Shown one piece after another: positions 46,234 through 56,642 of a stretch of DNA of 64,000 nucleotides. The stretch spans positions 1 through 64,000 of the forward strand of contig JADGEM010000002.1 in the NCBI GenBank assembly GCA_016744375.1, written 5' to 3'. The position numbers and the translations under genes were made by a program. Source of the stretch: Gammaproteobacteria bacterium. Lineage in GTDB: Bacteria > Pseudomonadota > Gammaproteobacteria > GRL18. The number at the start of each line of letters is the position of its first letter. The stretch's first letter is position 1. The notes beneath the pieces were generated by a model, which was given only the letters and a program-made list of their open reading frames with translations, searched no databases and had not been told where the DNA came from.

Positions 46234-46908
46234 TTATGCTTTTAGGTTAAAACAATAACCTCGACCTCGAACGGTTTCGATTGGTTTTAGACTCCCTGAC
46301 GGATCCAGTTTTTTTCTTAAACGACCCATGATGACCTCAATGACGTTACTATCACGATCTTCATCATGAGGGTAAAGATAATCTGCCAGCTCTGATTTGG
46401 CAATAACTTTTGCATGTCGGCGCATTAAATATTCAAGTATTTTATATTCGAATTCAGTTAATTCCAGTGTTTGCTGCTCCACTGAGACTTGTTGACTATC
46501 CGGGGTTAAACAAATAGGGCCATAGCTTATTTGTTGATGGGTGCTATTAGATGCTCGTCGCAGCAGTGCATGGATTCGTGCAAGAAGTTCTTCCATTTGA
46601 AAGGGTTTCACCAGGTAATCATCGGCACCGGCTTCCAGTCCTTCCACTTTATCTTGCCAGCGGCTACGGGCTGTCAGAACCAGTATTGGAAGCTGGCTCC
46701 CATCTTTTCTTAATTGTTTAATAATTTCGATGCCGGAGAGTTCGGGCAAGCCAATATCGATAATGGCTATATCGACTGGGTATTCTGTTGCGAAAAAAAG
46801 GCCTTCTTTGCCATTGCCTGTGATATCAACGACAAAATTATCTGCTTCTAAATGAGTTGCAATTTGCTGCTGAAGCTGAGGTTCATCTTCAATAATTAAC
46901 ACACGCAT
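46234..46908 (-). CDS. PhoP-like OmpR-family response regulator
   Basis: 224 residues. Receiver domain with phosphoacceptor Asp51 (AIIDIGLPELSG), acidic pocket (IEDEP) and Lys in YLVKPF. The C-terminal winged helix ends SNVIEVIMGRLRKKLDP and ETVRGRGYCF. It is the first gene of the operon with the kinase and diverges from aroC. Confidence 0.92.
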   Translation of the reverse strand: MRVLIIEDEPQLQQQIATHLEADNFVVDITGNGKEGLFFATEYPVDIAIIDIGLPELSGIEIIKQLRKDGSQLPILVLTARSRWQDKVEGLEAGADDYLVKPFQMEELLARIHALLRRASNSTHQQISYGPICLTPDSQQVSVEQQTLELTEFEYKILEYLMRRHAKVIAKSELADYLYPHDEDRDSNVIEVIMGRLRKKLDPSGSLKPIETVRGRGYCFNLKA

Positions 46909-47033
46909 AATCTTTCTAAAATCCTGTTAGTTTCTATTTAGTCAGTCACTATTTTTATTATAGCGAGCTAAAATCACCTCGCCTATAGAAATTTATGTTT
47001 GTTATTGATAAATTGTCCAATTTGCCCCCATTG

Positions 47034-47064
47034 ACAGTCATTTATTGCTACAATAAATGACTGT
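47034..47064. repeat. 31-base perfect palindrome in the phoP/aroC divergent region
   Basis: ACAGTCATTTATTG (47034-47047), CTA loop, CAATAAATGACTGT (47051-47064), a 14-bp perfect stem. It lies between two divergent genes, so it is not a terminator for either, and no T-run follows on either strand. It could be an operator or a stray repeat. Confidence 0.7.
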
Positions 47065-47142
47065 TTATGAATGGTGAATATTATTGGCCGAGAGACTCAG
47101 CGAGCTCTATTTATTATTAACTTATTAATCGATTAAAACCCT

Positions 47143-48273
47143 ATGTCTGGAAATTCTTTTGGAAAACTTTTTGTTGTTACCTCTTTTGGTGAAAGCCATG
47201 GTAAAGCCATCGGCTGTATTGTGGATGGTTGTCCACCGGGATTAGAACTCAGCGAGGCTGATCTGCAATGTGATTTAGAACGCCGAAAACCTGGCACATC
47301 AAGACATACGACACAACGGCGTGAAGATGATGAAGTGCATATTCTTTCAGGGATTTTTGAAGGCAGAACTACTGGTGCGCCTATCTCTTTACTCATCCAT
47401 AACACGGATCAACGCTCAAAGGATTACGGAAATATAAAAAATACTTTTCGTCCGGGGCATGCTGATTATACCTATCAGCAAAAATACGGATTTCGTGACT
47501 ATCGTGGAGGAGGGCGTTCATCTGCCCGTGAAACAGCTTCCCGTGTTGCAGCCGGTGGTATAGCAAAAAAATACTTAAAAGATGTTCACGGTATTGAAAT
47601 CCATGGCTATTTATCACAATTAGGCCCAATAAAAACAGCCAGACCCGGTGATTCTGATTTTGACTGGGGTGTAGTCAATACTAATCCGTTTTTTTCACCC
47701 GATGAAACTCAGGTGGAAGCGATGGAAAATTACATGGATGCGCTACGCAAAGAAGGCAACTCAATTGGTGCCAAAATATCTGTGGTAGCAACTGGAATAC
47801 CTCCAGGCTTGGGAGAACCTATTTTTGATCGTCTGGATGCTGATATTGCTCATGCCATGATGAGTATTAATGCCGTTAAAGGTGTTGAAATTGGTGCCGG
47901 TTTTGATTGCATAGAACAAAAAGGCACAGAACATCGCGATGAAATAACACCTAAGGGTTTTTTATCAAATCATGCTGGCGGGATATTAGGGGGGATTTCC
48001 TCTGGACAGGATATCAGTGTTCATATTGCCTTAAAACCGACTTCAAGTCTTCATCTGCCCGGGATGAGTGTTGATTTAGAAGGAAACCCGATTGAAGTTG
48101 TGACTAAAGGGCGACATGATCCCTGTGTTGGTATCAGGGCGACACCTATAGCTGAAGCGATGCTGGCTATCACATTGCTGGATCACCTTATGCGCCACAA
48201 AGCACAAAATTCTGATGTACAGTCCCAAACTCCTGTGATACCAGCCAGTGTCTCTATAGAAAAGAACCGTTAA
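47143..48273 (+). CDS. aroC: Chorismate synthase
   Basis: Last step of the shikimate pathway, converting EPSP to chorismate with reduced [24 protein letters not shown] at the N-terminus, written here as the family signature, [32 protein letters not shown] and HRDEI are intact. 376 residues, with a short variable tail ([15 protein letters not shown]). It supplies chorismate to the pab and trp genes found elsewhere in the window. Confidence 0.97.
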   Translation: MSGNSFGKLFVVTSFGESHGKAIGCIVDGCPPGLELSEADLQCDLERRKPGTSRHTTQRREDDEVHILSGIFEGRTTGAPISLLIHNTDQRSKDYGNIKNTFRPGHADYTYQQKYGFRDYRGGGRSSARETASRVAAGGIAKKYLKDVHGIEIHGYLSQLGPIKTARPGDSDFDWGVVNTNPFFSPDETQVEAMENYMDALRKEGNSIGAKISVVATGIPPGLGEPIFDRLDADIAHAMMSINAVKGVEIGAGFDCIEQKGTEHRDEITPKGFLSNHAGGILGGISSGQDISVHIALKPTSSLHLPGMSVDLEGNPIEVVTKGRHDPCVGIRATPIAEAMLAITLLDHLMRHKAQNSDVQSQTPVIPASVSIEKNR

Positions 48274-48285
48274 CATGGTTAGATT

Positions 48286-49428
48286 TTGATAAAACATACA
48301 CCATACTGGCGCCTTTCCAGTTTTTACTGGTTTTATTTTGCAACTCTCGGTGCTTTTATTCCATACTTTGGACTTTATCTATCCGACTCAGGGTATAGCG
48401 CAGTTGAGATTGGTCAGCTCATGGCCGTTATTATGGGTACAAAAATAATTGCACCTTACCTATGGGGCTGGATTGCTGATCATAAGGGAAACCGTCTATT
48501 TATCATTCGTTTTGGCGCGGTTTTGGCTGCCTCAGCCTATGCTGGAATTTTTCTGGCTCAGACTTACTGGTGGCTTTTTCTTGTTCTTCTCATTTTTAGT
48601 TTTTTCTGGAATGCAATACTACCCCAATTTGAAGCACTAACCTTCAATCATTTAAAAGACAATGAACATCAATACAGCTGGATCAGAATGTGGGGGTCAT
48701 TAGGTTTTGTTTTTGCGGTGACCAGTGTCGGAATGTTATTAAACTGGCTTTCCATCCCTAATCTACCCGTTGTTGTTGTTGTTTTATTATCAGGTATTGT
48801 GTTATCAACTTTTTTGATTTCTGATCATTCGGGGGTATGTCATGAACAGGGACACCTGTCTGTATTCAAGATTTTAAAAAATAAACATATTATGGCCTTA
48901 TTAGTCGCCTGTTTATTTGTTCAGGCCAGCCATGGACCTTATTATACTTTTTATACAATCTATACAGAATCCAATGGCTATGGCAAGTCATGGATCGGTC
49001 TTTTATGGGCAATTGGTGTGCTTTCGGAGGTCATTGCTTTTGCTTTAATGCCTTGGCTGGTTAAACGTTTTGGGCTGAGATTACTACTTTTAGCCAGTCT
49101 GTTTTCAGGTTCTCTAAGATGGCTCTTAATTGGCTATTATATAGATAATATCTATATCACTGTGTTCGCTCAAGTCTTTCATGCAAGCACTTTTGGTATC
49201 TATCATGCTGTGGCTATTGCCTATATTCATCAATACTTCAAAGGAAGAAATCAGGGTAAAGGGCAGGCACTCTATAGCAGTGTGAGTTTTGGACTTGGTG
49301 GGGCAATAGGTAGTCTTTATGGTGGTTACTTATGGGAAACAAACGGTGCCAGTGTGACATTTACTATTGCTGCCTTGTTTTCATTTTTAGCCTTTATCAT
49401 ATCCTGGAAATATACTCAAAAGGACTGA
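48286..49428 (+). CDS. MFS transporter (MFS_1-like, HcaT/nucleoside-type)
   Basis: Twelve-helix transporter of 380 residues. The N-terminus YWRLSSFYWFYFATLGAFIP is characteristic of the phenylpropionate (HcaT) and nucleoside:H+ symporter group, followed by YLWGWIADHKGNR (the loop 2-3 motif) and SWIRMWGSLGFVFAV. No substrate can be assigned. The start is TTG 48286; an ATG at 48275 runs into TGA in another frame. It is 12 bases after aroC. Confidence 0.85.
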   Translation: MIKHTPYWRLSSFYWFYFATLGAFIPYFGLYLSDSGYSAVEIGQLMAVIMGTKIIAPYLWGWIADHKGNRLFIIRFGAVLAASAYAGIFLAQTYWWLFLVLLIFSFFWNAILPQFEALTFNHLKDNEHQYSWIRMWGSLGFVFAVTSVGMLLNWLSIPNLPVVVVVLLSGIVLSTFLISDHSGVCHEQGHLSVFKILKNKHIMALLVACLFVQASHGPYYTFYTIYTESNGYGKSWIGLLWAIGVLSEVIAFALMPWLVKRFGLRLLLLASLFSGSLRWLLIGYYIDNIYITVFAQVFHASTFGIYHAVAIAYIHQYFKGRNQGKGQALYSSVSFGLGGAIGSLYGGYLWETNGASVTFTIAALFSFLAFIISWKYTQKD

Positions 49429-49535
49429 ACTTATAAATTAATCCCTTATGTAGGAAATTTTTTATACATACCATTGCATTTATTTGATATAATGTCCGTT
49501 GATAATTAAATACATGACATGATGTCCAGGCGCTT

Positions 49536-50147
49536 ATGATTATTCAGGAAGAAACTAATTACCTCACTATTGCTCTCAAAAAGAATGCTCTCAAAAAGAA
49601 GCTGTCTGTTGATAACCCTCTAGTCAAGAATACGATCTCTGTCACTGAGCCTTGTGATGTGTATCATTCCTCCGAAGATATACAGAAAATCCATGTTCAA
49701 TCTTTGGCATCCAGAGTACATGCCTTTCATGATTTGACTCAGGCAGAAAATGTCAATTTAATCTTAAATGGCTCAGGATCAATCAATTTAAAACATGAAT
49801 TTCAGCAAATTATGGACAGTGATCATTTATCTGTTTTTATTGAAGAATTTGAACTTTTAATCTCAAATTTAAATGATCAGTGGCCAAGGTTTCATAAAGC
49901 GCTGAATAATATTGAAGGTTTGATCCACTTTAAATTATCAATTCATTTAATTAAACATCTTTCAAAAATGATGCAAGCTGTTCATTTATTAAATTTTTCA
50001 CAAATCGTTATTGATTATTTAGAAGATATAGTTGACGGCAGAATTCATGTCACTTCTGATGTGATCGATCGCTTATCACTAGTGGTTGAATACTTTCATT
50101 ATTATATAGAATCAATAAGTTTGAGTCTCATTAGAGTAAAAAAATAA
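49536..50147 (+). CDS. Hypothetical helical protein
   Basis: I do not recognise this. 203 residues without signal peptide or membrane helix. The C-terminal 120 residues are strongly helical (FEELLISNLNDQW-like stretch, then LIKHLSKMMQAVHLLNFSQ and VVEYFHYYIESISLSLI). The N-terminal half is less regular, with short repeats (KKNALKKKL). CCAGG precedes the ATG. It has its own promoter space and no operon partner. A phosphotransfer-like four-helix bundle is possible but no clear HxxKG motif is seen. Confidence 0.6.
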   Translation: MIIQEETNYLTIALKKNALKKKLSVDNPLVKNTISVTEPCDVYHSSEDIQKIHVQSLASRVHAFHDLTQAENVNLILNGSGSINLKHEFQQIMDSDHLSVFIEEFELLISNLNDQWPRFHKALNNIEGLIHFKLSIHLIKHLSKMMQAVHLLNFSQIVIDYLEDIVDGRIHVTSDVIDRLSLVVEYFHYYIESISLSLIRVKK

Positions 50148-50360
50148 AATAAATTGCTCATGTAAAGCAGGCTCATCTCAGTCCTTATCCGATTGGGTTA
50201 AATGTTAAAGCTTTTAATGATTTAAAAATTGTAGGGCTGAGAAAATACTGTTATCACTGGATTCTTAATGACATTATCCTTAACAAACAGTCGCTTCGAA
50301 GCAAAGTTTGAAAGCATTTTTTATATTTTCAGGTCTGTATGTTAAATAGCTGGAAATAAA

Positions 50361-51362
50361 ATGAAAAAAACTTTAATGAGCCGCCTGGTATTTTATCCGT
50401 TATGCTTAATTATTATTAGTCTTGTCTTTAAAGAACAGATTGCTGTGGCTTTTTTAAATAGTTATGGTTCTAATAATAATGGTTTTGATCTATCAGGGTC
50501 CTTAATTGATAGCCGTGATATTCATCATGGCGGGCCCGCTAAAGATGGTATTCCAGCCATTGACGAGCCTGTATTCATTTCTGCAAAACAGGCCGATTTT
50601 CTCTTAGATGATTCAAGAGTGCTGGGTTTAGAAATAAATGGTGTTGCTAAAGCTTATCCCATTAATATCTTAAACTATCATGAAATTGTGAATGATTATT
50701 TTACTGCTTCATCTGATTCTAGCCCCTCTAAAAACAGTCTTGCCGTCGTCATTACCTATTGTCCATTATGCGGCAGTGGTATGGCCTATTCATCTACCAT
50801 CAATGGCAAGAATACAACCTTTGGTGTTTCCGGTTTACTCTATAATAGTGACGTTCTGCTTTATGACAGAGAAACTGAGTCCTTGTGGTCACAACTATTA
50901 TCAAAAGCTATTAGCGGACCATTGAAAGGATCTGAACTTAAGATGCTTCCTCTCAATCATACGACATGGCAGGCATGGAAGAATGAGCACTCTGATACTC
51001 TTGTTTTGTCTGAAAAGACAGGCTATCGTCGAGATTATTCACAAACCCCTTACAGTGGATATGATAAAAGTAAATCACTGTACTTTCCTGTGAGTCCGCT
51101 CAACCGGGATTACCACCCTAAAGAATATGTGATTGGCCTTAAAATTTTAGGAGAAACTAAAGCCTATCCCTTTGCAGAACTTTCAAAAGTGGAGTCACCG
51201 TATCATGAAACTTTTGCAGGGCAAGAACTGACCATTATTTTTGATTCAAAGAACCGAAGTGGAAAAATTTTGGATGAAGACAATCAAGAGATACCAACAA
51301 CGATGTCTTTCTGGTTTGCCTGGATGGCTTTTTATCCTGAGAGTGACGTATTTAAACATTAG
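50361..51362 (+). CDS. DUF3179 domain-containing protein
   Basis: 333 residues. An N-terminal membrane anchor or signal (about 7-30) is followed by one DUF3179 domain: GLEINGVAKAYPINILNYHEIVND, written in two family-typical pieces, then TYCPLCGSGMAYS with a Cys pair, DRETESLWSQL, and a second similar half (GLKILGETKAYPFAELS). Exported; function unknown. It converges with soxA. The Cys pair could bind metal (inference). Confidence 0.88.
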   Translation: MKKTLMSRLVFYPLCLIIISLVFKEQIAVAFLNSYGSNNNGFDLSGSLIDSRDIHHGGPAKDGIPAIDEPVFISAKQADFLLDDSRVLGLEINGVAKAYPINILNYHEIVNDYFTASSDSSPSKNSLAVVITYCPLCGSGMAYSSTINGKNTTFGVSGLLYNSDVLLYDRETESLWSQLLSKAISGPLKGSELKMLPLNHTTWQAWKNEHSDTLVLSEKTGYRRDYSQTPYSGYDKSKSLYFPVSPLNRDYHPKEYVIGLKILGETKAYPFAELSKVESPYHETFAGQELTIIFDSKNRSGKILDEDNQEIPTTMSFWFAWMAFYPESDVFKH

Positions 51363-51487
51363 GAGCCTGTCCAGGAATAAAATATTTATTGTCCAATGGA
51401 TAAGCCGGTACCAAAATCATCAAGCAAAATTTCAACACCAACTTTTTAATTGCACCCAAATCTTTTATTGAAATTTTTTATAGTGAG

Positions 51488-52270
51488 TTAATAGCGAATT
51501 GCAGGTGTCTCTATCTTAAGTCCATTACCCCGGGCATTCAGATAAATTTCTAAATTTCGAAACTCATTAGAATCCTGCTCAAAAGTTTGAGCTCTTAATG
51601 AATGGAAACATTCTCTTAAGCGTTGGGGTAGATTGACCATTTTTTGGGATTCAAGGCGAAACAATGGAAAACCATTGGTCTGTCCCTGTGATAACTTTTG
51701 CCCGCGCAGCATTCTTCCGGTATAAACATCATGACATTGGGAACAATTCATATCCATTTGCCCAAAACGTGTAAAATAAAACTTTTTACCCGCCTCATAA
51801 TAGGGCTGCATCTCGCCACTGGTGTCTACATTTACTTTTTCGCCATAGGCTTTATTCCGAATCATTGTTTCCAGGGCCAGTAGGTCTGTATCATCATAGA
51901 GCAAGGGGAAATTATCCAGGCGCTTATCCCAGCAGAACTGTATCTGATCTCTAAGGGTCACTGGAGCTTGTAGGAGATTATGGAACTTGGGAAACTGAGC
52001 AATACTTTTGGGAGTAAATTTTTCACCATTGTTACCATGACAATGGTTGCATGATTTTTCATTTTCACCTCGGGTGTTGTAGACCTCCAGGCCTTTTTCA
52101 ATCATTAAATAACCCGGATTCTGGAAATCATCATTCTGCATATCTTTTGCCTGATTACTCAAAAATTCATAACCGGAGATTAGTTCCGCTCTTAATGGTG
52201 TAGAGGGAAATAATGTAAATAAAAACACAAGGTTTAGAAAGCTGTAACGGAATGCCCTTAAAGTAATCAT
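51488..52270 (-). CDS. soxA: SoxA, diheme c-type cytochrome of thiosulfate oxidation
   Basis: Periplasmic subunit that with SoxX links thiosulfate to the SoxY carrier. Signal peptide about 1-28. Two heme sites, CNHCH (Cys74, Cys77, His78) and CSQCH (Cys176, Cys179, His180). The SoxA signature GRMLRGQKLSQGQTNGFPL is present, with Cys221 (LRECFHSLRA) at the position of the catalytic persulfide-forming cysteine. 260 residues. The ATG overlaps the soxX TGA by four bases, so the pair is coupled. Confidence 0.94.
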   Translation of the reverse strand: MITLRAFRYSFLNLVFLFTLFPSTPLRAELISGYEFLSNQAKDMQNDDFQNPGYLMIEKGLEVYNTRGENEKSCNHCHGNNGEKFTPKSIAQFPKFHNLLQAPVTLRDQIQFCWDKRLDNFPLLYDDTDLLALETMIRNKAYGEKVNVDTSGEMQPYYEAGKKFYFTRFGQMDMNCSQCHDVYTGRMLRGQKLSQGQTNGFPLFRLESQKMVNLPQRLRECFHSLRAQTFEQDSNEFRNLEIYLNARGNGLKIETPAIRY

Positions 52271-52752
52271 TGTTGTTCCGCAAATGAGTTTGGCTTTAAT
52301 GACATAAGATATGACACAATATCTTCTACTTCCTGGGATGTTAAAATAGTACTGTTTTCATATAAAGGGGAAATTCGATTTATTTTCTTAGGTGATCGGT
52401 AAAATCCGGGCATAATTGAATAGGGGTTAACTTGCTTCATATCGGTGATACGCAAACGAATTTGAGCCTCAGTTAATCGTTGTGAGACTTGATCCAGTGA
52501 TGGCCCAATCGTCCCGTGAAATGCGTCTTTCAGGATAGACAATTGATGACATGCCAGACAGTTTCCTTTGTTTTGGTTGCGAAATAATGCTTGCCCTCTT
52601 TCTGGTTTTCCAGTCAATCCATCTAATGGAGTATTGATACTATCGCCAGTCATTAAATAATTTGTCATGTCCTCAGCAGCATAGCTGTTTTTAAAGAGTG
52701 ATAAAACCATAAATATTACAAGGGTAATTAAAATATTTTCTTTAAATATCAT
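52267..52752 (-). CDS. soxX: SoxX, monoheme c-type cytochrome
   Basis: 161 residues. Signal peptide about 1-26. One heme site CLACH (Cys65, Cys68, His69), followed by GTIGPSLDQVSQRLTEAQIR and a likely Met ligand in SIMPGFYR. It ends in the usual EVEDIVSYLMSLK helix. It is the partner of SoxA. No soxB, soxYZ or soxCD is in the window. It diverges from trpF. Confidence 0.93.
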   Translation of the reverse strand: MIFKENILITLVIFMVLSLFKNSYAAEDMTNYLMTGDSINTPLDGLTGKPERGQALFRNQNKGNCLACHQLSILKDAFHGTIGPSLDQVSQRLTEAQIRLRITDMKQVNPYSIMPGFYRSPKKINRISPLYENSTILTSQEVEDIVSYLMSLKPNSFAEQQ

Positions 52753-52903
52753 TAAAATAGCAAAAAATAGTGAGTATAGGATAGGTTTATTATGATTGAC
52801 ATTAATTATAAAACATCATTTACCAGAATGTTATGTATTTTATAGGAAAAAAAACTAAAATATGGGATAATTTTATGTTTAATGCCTTATGTTATCAGAA
52901 TAA

Positions 52904-53527
52904 ATGACCCAGATTAAAATTTGCGGCATTACCTCATCCGGTGATGCAAGAATGGCCAGTGAATCTGGTGCAGATGCCATTGGTTTGGTGTTTTATGCGC
53001 CCAGCCCCAGATACGTGTCTGCAGAACTTGCAACAGAGATTGTGAGTTCTCTGCCGCCATTTACAAGCAGTGTGGCTTTGTTTGTCAATGCTGAAAGAGA
53101 CGAAATTGAAACGATTCTTGAGCAGACAGCTATTGATATCATTCAATTTCATGGAAATGAATCGGCTGAATTTTGTGCTTCATTTAAACGACCTTATATC
53201 AAAGCGGTAAGAATGAAAGAGGGGCTGGATTTATATGCTGTTCAAGAAGAATTTGCCAGTGCCAGAGGTCTGTTACTTGATACCTATAAAAAGGGCGTTC
53301 CAGGCGGTACTGGAGAAACTTTTAACTGGGACCAGGTACCCCATGATCTGGACTTGCCTATCATTCTTGCAGGCGGTTTAGTTCCTGATAATATCTCACA
53401 GGCAGTCAGACAGATTAGACCTTATGCCGTTGATGTCAGTGGGGGAGTAGAAGTCTCTAAGGGTAAGAAAGACAGAAAAAAGATCGTTCAGTTTATTAAT
53501 AATGCCAGTAATACATCGAATGATTAA
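52904..53527 (+). CDS. trpF: Phosphoribosylanthranilate isomerase
   Basis: Tryptophan-pathway TIM barrel. The N-terminal IKICGITSSGDARMA contains the catalytic Cys; ADAIGLVFYAPSPR and YAVDVSGGVEVSKGKKD are family motifs, with the phosphate site VDVSGG. 207 residues. First gene of the trpFBA-accD block. Confidence 0.96.
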   Translation: MTQIKICGITSSGDARMASESGADAIGLVFYAPSPRYVSAELATEIVSSLPPFTSSVALFVNAERDEIETILEQTAIDIIQFHGNESAEFCASFKRPYIKAVRMKEGLDLYAVQEEFASARGLLLDTYKKGVPGGTGETFNWDQVPHDLDLPIILAGGLVPDNISQAVRQIRPYAVDVSGGVEVSKGKKDRKKIVQFINNASNTSND

Positions 53528-53587
53528 ATAGGCGAACTTAATCGAAATACATTTTTTTAGAAATAAAGATAAACGGTAGTAAAATTA

Positions 53588-54817
53588 ATGACAATGCAAA
53601 AACAGGATCAAGTCGATAAAAAGCTGTCTGATATGCCTGATGAAACTGGCCATTTTGGTCAATATGGTGGTATTTTTGTTCCTGAGACTTTAATGGAGCC
53701 TCTTAAAGAGTTAAAAGAAGCCTATATACATTATTTTCAGGAACCGGATTTTCTTGCCGAATTAGATTCTGATCTGGCTAATTATGTTGGCCGTCCATCA
53801 CCTCTTTATTATGCAGAACGTTGGAGTCTTGAGTTGGGTGGTGCAAAAATTTACCTGAAACGAGAAGATTTAAACCATACCGGGGCACACAAAGTTAACA
53901 ATACAATTGGTCAGATGTTATTGGCCAAACGCATGGGTAAAACTCGTATTATTGCAGAAACCGGCGCGGGCCAACATGGTGTTGCTACTGCAACTGTTGC
54001 CGCTCGCTTAGGACTTGAATGTGTAGTATATATGGGGGCTGAGGATATACAGCGTCAGGCTCTTAATGTTTATCGTATGAAATTACTGGGTGCCCGGGTT
54101 GTCTCGGTTGGGTCTGGTTCAAGAACACTCAAAGATGCCCTTAATGAAGCGATGCGTGATTGGGTGACCAATATCGATAATACTTTTTATATCATTGGTA
54201 CTGCTGCGGGGCCTCATCCATATCCTGCGATGGTTAGAGATTTTCAGGCTATTATCGGGCGTGAAGCGAAACAACAGATTATGGTGCATGAAGGCCGTAT
54301 GCCTGATGCTCTGGTTGCCTGTATTGGCGGCGGTTCAAATGCAATTGGGCTGTTTTATCCCTTTGTGGATGATATGGATGTTTCTATGTATGGTGTTGAA
54401 GCTGCTGGGCATGGTCTGGAAACCGGTGAACATGCCGCACCTCTGTGTGCCGGCAAACCAGGTGTTTTACATGGAAATAGAACCTATCTGATGGAAGATC
54501 GTCATGGACAAATCATTCCCACACATTCTGTTTCAGCTGGGCTGGATTATCCTGGTGTAGGCCCTGAGCATTCATGGCTGAAAGATATTGGTCGGGCTAA
54601 TTATGTCGCAGTATCTGACGAAGAAGCATTAAAAGGTTTTCATGATTTAACACTCACTGAAGGTATTATGCCGGCATTAGAGTCGAGCCATGCAATCGCT
54701 TATGTCACCAAGCTGGCACCCACTATGGATAAAGAACAGATTATTATTATGAATCTGTCAGGGCGTGGAGATAAAGATATACATACTGTTGCAACCCTTG
54801 ATGGTATTGAATTTTAA
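53588..54817 (+). CDS. trpB: Tryptophan synthase beta chain
   Basis: PLP enzyme that joins indole and serine. PLP-binding Lys102 in [14 protein letters not shown], the loop [16 protein letters not shown], and [10 protein letters not shown] for the phosphate. 409 residues. Start ATG 53588, with a second ATG two codons on. It is 60 bases after trpF. Confidence 0.97.
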   Translation: MTMQKQDQVDKKLSDMPDETGHFGQYGGIFVPETLMEPLKELKEAYIHYFQEPDFLAELDSDLANYVGRPSPLYYAERWSLELGGAKIYLKREDLNHTGAHKVNNTIGQMLLAKRMGKTRIIAETGAGQHGVATATVAARLGLECVVYMGAEDIQRQALNVYRMKLLGARVVSVGSGSRTLKDALNEAMRDWVTNIDNTFYIIGTAAGPHPYPAMVRDFQAIIGREAKQQIMVHEGRMPDALVACIGGGSNAIGLFYPFVDDMDVSMYGVEAAGHGLETGEHAAPLCAGKPGVLHGNRTYLMEDRHGQIIPTHSVSAGLDYPGVGPEHSWLKDIGRANYVAVSDEEALKGFHDLTLTEGIMPALESSHAIAYVTKLAPTMDKEQIIIMNLSGRGDKDIHTVATLDGIEF

Positions 54818-54876
54818 CCATCAACAATCCAACTAGATAACCAATAGATAGAAATAAGCTGAGAGAAATTAAGCCA

Positions 54877-55698
54877 ATGAGTCGTATAAAAAGTTGTTTT
54901 GCACAGCTTAAAGAGAACAAGAGAAAAGCATTAGTACCCTATGTGGCTGCAGGTGATCCAAATCCGGAAATTACTCTGGATTTGATGCATGCTATGGTTC
55001 AAGCTGGTGCGGATATTATTGAGTTAGGTGTCCCGTTCTCAGATCCTATGGCTGATGGTCCGGTTATTCAGAAAGCCAGTGAACGAGCGTTAATCTATGG
55101 TACTTCACTCACAGATGTCTTAAGTGTTATAAAACAATTTCGAGAAACTAATGATTCAACCCCGATTGTGTTAATGGGTTACCTTAATCCTATCGAAGTG
55201 ATGGGGTATGAAGTTTTTGCTAAAGCTGCCTCTGAATCCGGAGTGGATGGTGTTCTAACTGTGGATATTCCACCAGAAGAAGCTCAGGTTTATATTCCTG
55301 CATTAAAACAATACGAATTGGATCCCATTTTCCTTTTGTCACCCACGACAACGAAAGAGCGTATGAAACTGATCTGTCATTATGCCAGTGGATTTATTTA
55401 TTATGTCGCTGTTAAAGGTGTTACAGGGACTTCAGCACTTGATACAATAGAAGTGGCAAGCCGGTTAGAAATGATTAAAGAGGTCACAGATTTACCGATT
55501 GGTGTGGGCTTTGGCATCAAAAATGCGGCAACGGCTGTTGCTGTTGGACAGGTGTCCGATGCAGTTGTAGTGGGCAGTGCCCTGGTCAATCTGGTTGAAC
55601 AGAATGCCCATGCTCTCAGCAATGCGGAAGGTAATAAAAAAATTATTAAAGAAATCAGTCAAGTATTAGTATCTATGCGTAGCGCATTAGATGCATAA
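54877..55698 (+). CDS. trpA: Tryptophan synthase alpha chain
   Basis: Cleaves indole-glycerol phosphate to indole. [18 protein letters not shown] contains the catalytic Glu, and the catalytic Asp lies in [11 protein letters not shown]. Also GVTGTSALD and GVGFGIKNA. 273 residues. It forms a complex with TrpB encoded just upstream. Confidence 0.97.
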   Translation: MSRIKSCFAQLKENKRKALVPYVAAGDPNPEITLDLMHAMVQAGADIIELGVPFSDPMADGPVIQKASERALIYGTSLTDVLSVIKQFRETNDSTPIVLMGYLNPIEVMGYEVFAKAASESGVDGVLTVDIPPEEAQVYIPALKQYELDPIFLLSPTTTKERMKLICHYASGFIYYVAVKGVTGTSALDTIEVASRLEMIKEVTDLPIGVGFGIKNAATAVAVGQVSDAVVVGSALVNLVEQNAHALSNAEGNKKIIKEISQVLVSMRSALDA

Positions 55699-55743
55699 AC
55701 CTCATTAAATAATGATGAGCTATAACAAAACAGAGAATTTATT

Positions 55744-56598
55744 ATGAATTGGTTTACACGCTTATTACCATCGATTAGCACAGATGGTGCATCAAAAAAA
55801 GCAGTGCCGGAAGGGCTTTGGGCTAAATGTCCAGCCTGTAGCGCTGTACTTTACCGAGTAGAACTTGAACGAAATCAGGAAGTTTGCCCAAAATGTGATC
55901 ATCATATGCGTATCTGGGCAAGAATGCGTCTTGAAAATTTGTTTGATAACGACTCAATAATTGAACTTTCAGAGAATTTGGAACCGGTAGATGAGTTAAA
56001 ATTTAAAGACTCGAAAAAATATAAAGATCGTCTTACAGCCGCACAAAAAGCGACCAATGAAAAAGATGCTCTGATTACAATGGAAGGTAAGATTAATGAT
56101 TTCTCATTAGTTGCGGCAGCCTTTGAATTTCGTTTTATGGGTGGTTCAATGGGATCGGTTGTTGGTGAAAAATTTGTCAGAGCCGTCAATCACTGCCTGG
56201 ACAAGGATTTGCCTTTTGTCTGTTTTTCTGCCAGTGGCGGGGCCAGAATGCAGGAAGCTTTATTTTCCCTGATGCAGATGGCAAAAACCAGTGCTGCTCT
56301 AGGCAAAATGCGCCGCCGTGGGTTACCTTTTATCTCTATTATGACCGATCCCACAATGGGTGGTGTTTCAGCCAGTTTTGCGACTTTGGGTGATATCAAT
56401 ATTGCAGAACCTAATGCATTGATTGGTTTTGCCGGTCCTCGGGTGATTGAACAAACGGTACGAGAAAAATTACCTGAAGGTTTTCAACGCAGCGAGTTTT
56501 TACTTGAGCATGGTGCCATCGATATGATTGTTTCACGTGCTGAAATGGGAGATAAACTGGTCAATTTACTCTCTATGATGATGAATAAGCGAGCTTAA
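55744..56598 (+). CDS. accD: Acetyl-CoA carboxylase carboxyltransferase beta subunit
   Basis: First committed step of fatty-acid synthesis, with AccA. Zinc ribbon C29-x2-C32 ... C48-x2-C51 ([19 protein letters not shown]). Carboxyltransferase core [25 protein letters not shown] and [16 protein letters not shown]. 284 residues. trpA-accD-folC order is conserved in gammaproteobacteria. Confidence 0.97.
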   Translation: MNWFTRLLPSISTDGASKKAVPEGLWAKCPACSAVLYRVELERNQEVCPKCDHHMRIWARMRLENLFDNDSIIELSENLEPVDELKFKDSKKYKDRLTAAQKATNEKDALITMEGKINDFSLVAAAFEFRFMGGSMGSVVGEKFVRAVNHCLDKDLPFVCFSASGGARMQEALFSLMQMAKTSAALGKMRRRGLPFISIMTDPTMGGVSASFATLGDINIAEPNALIGFAGPRVIEQTVREKLPEGFQRSEFLLEHGAIDMIVSRAEMGDKLVNLLSMMMNKRA

Positions 56599-56642
56599 AT
56601 CACTCTTATGTTAATGACTGTCCATCTGCTTACTTCTTTTTA

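Noticed and set aside
53588-55698. Trp attenuator ahead of trpF or trpB
   Set aside because: No Trp-rich leader frame or terminator/antiterminator pair was seen in 52753-52903 or between trpF and trpB.
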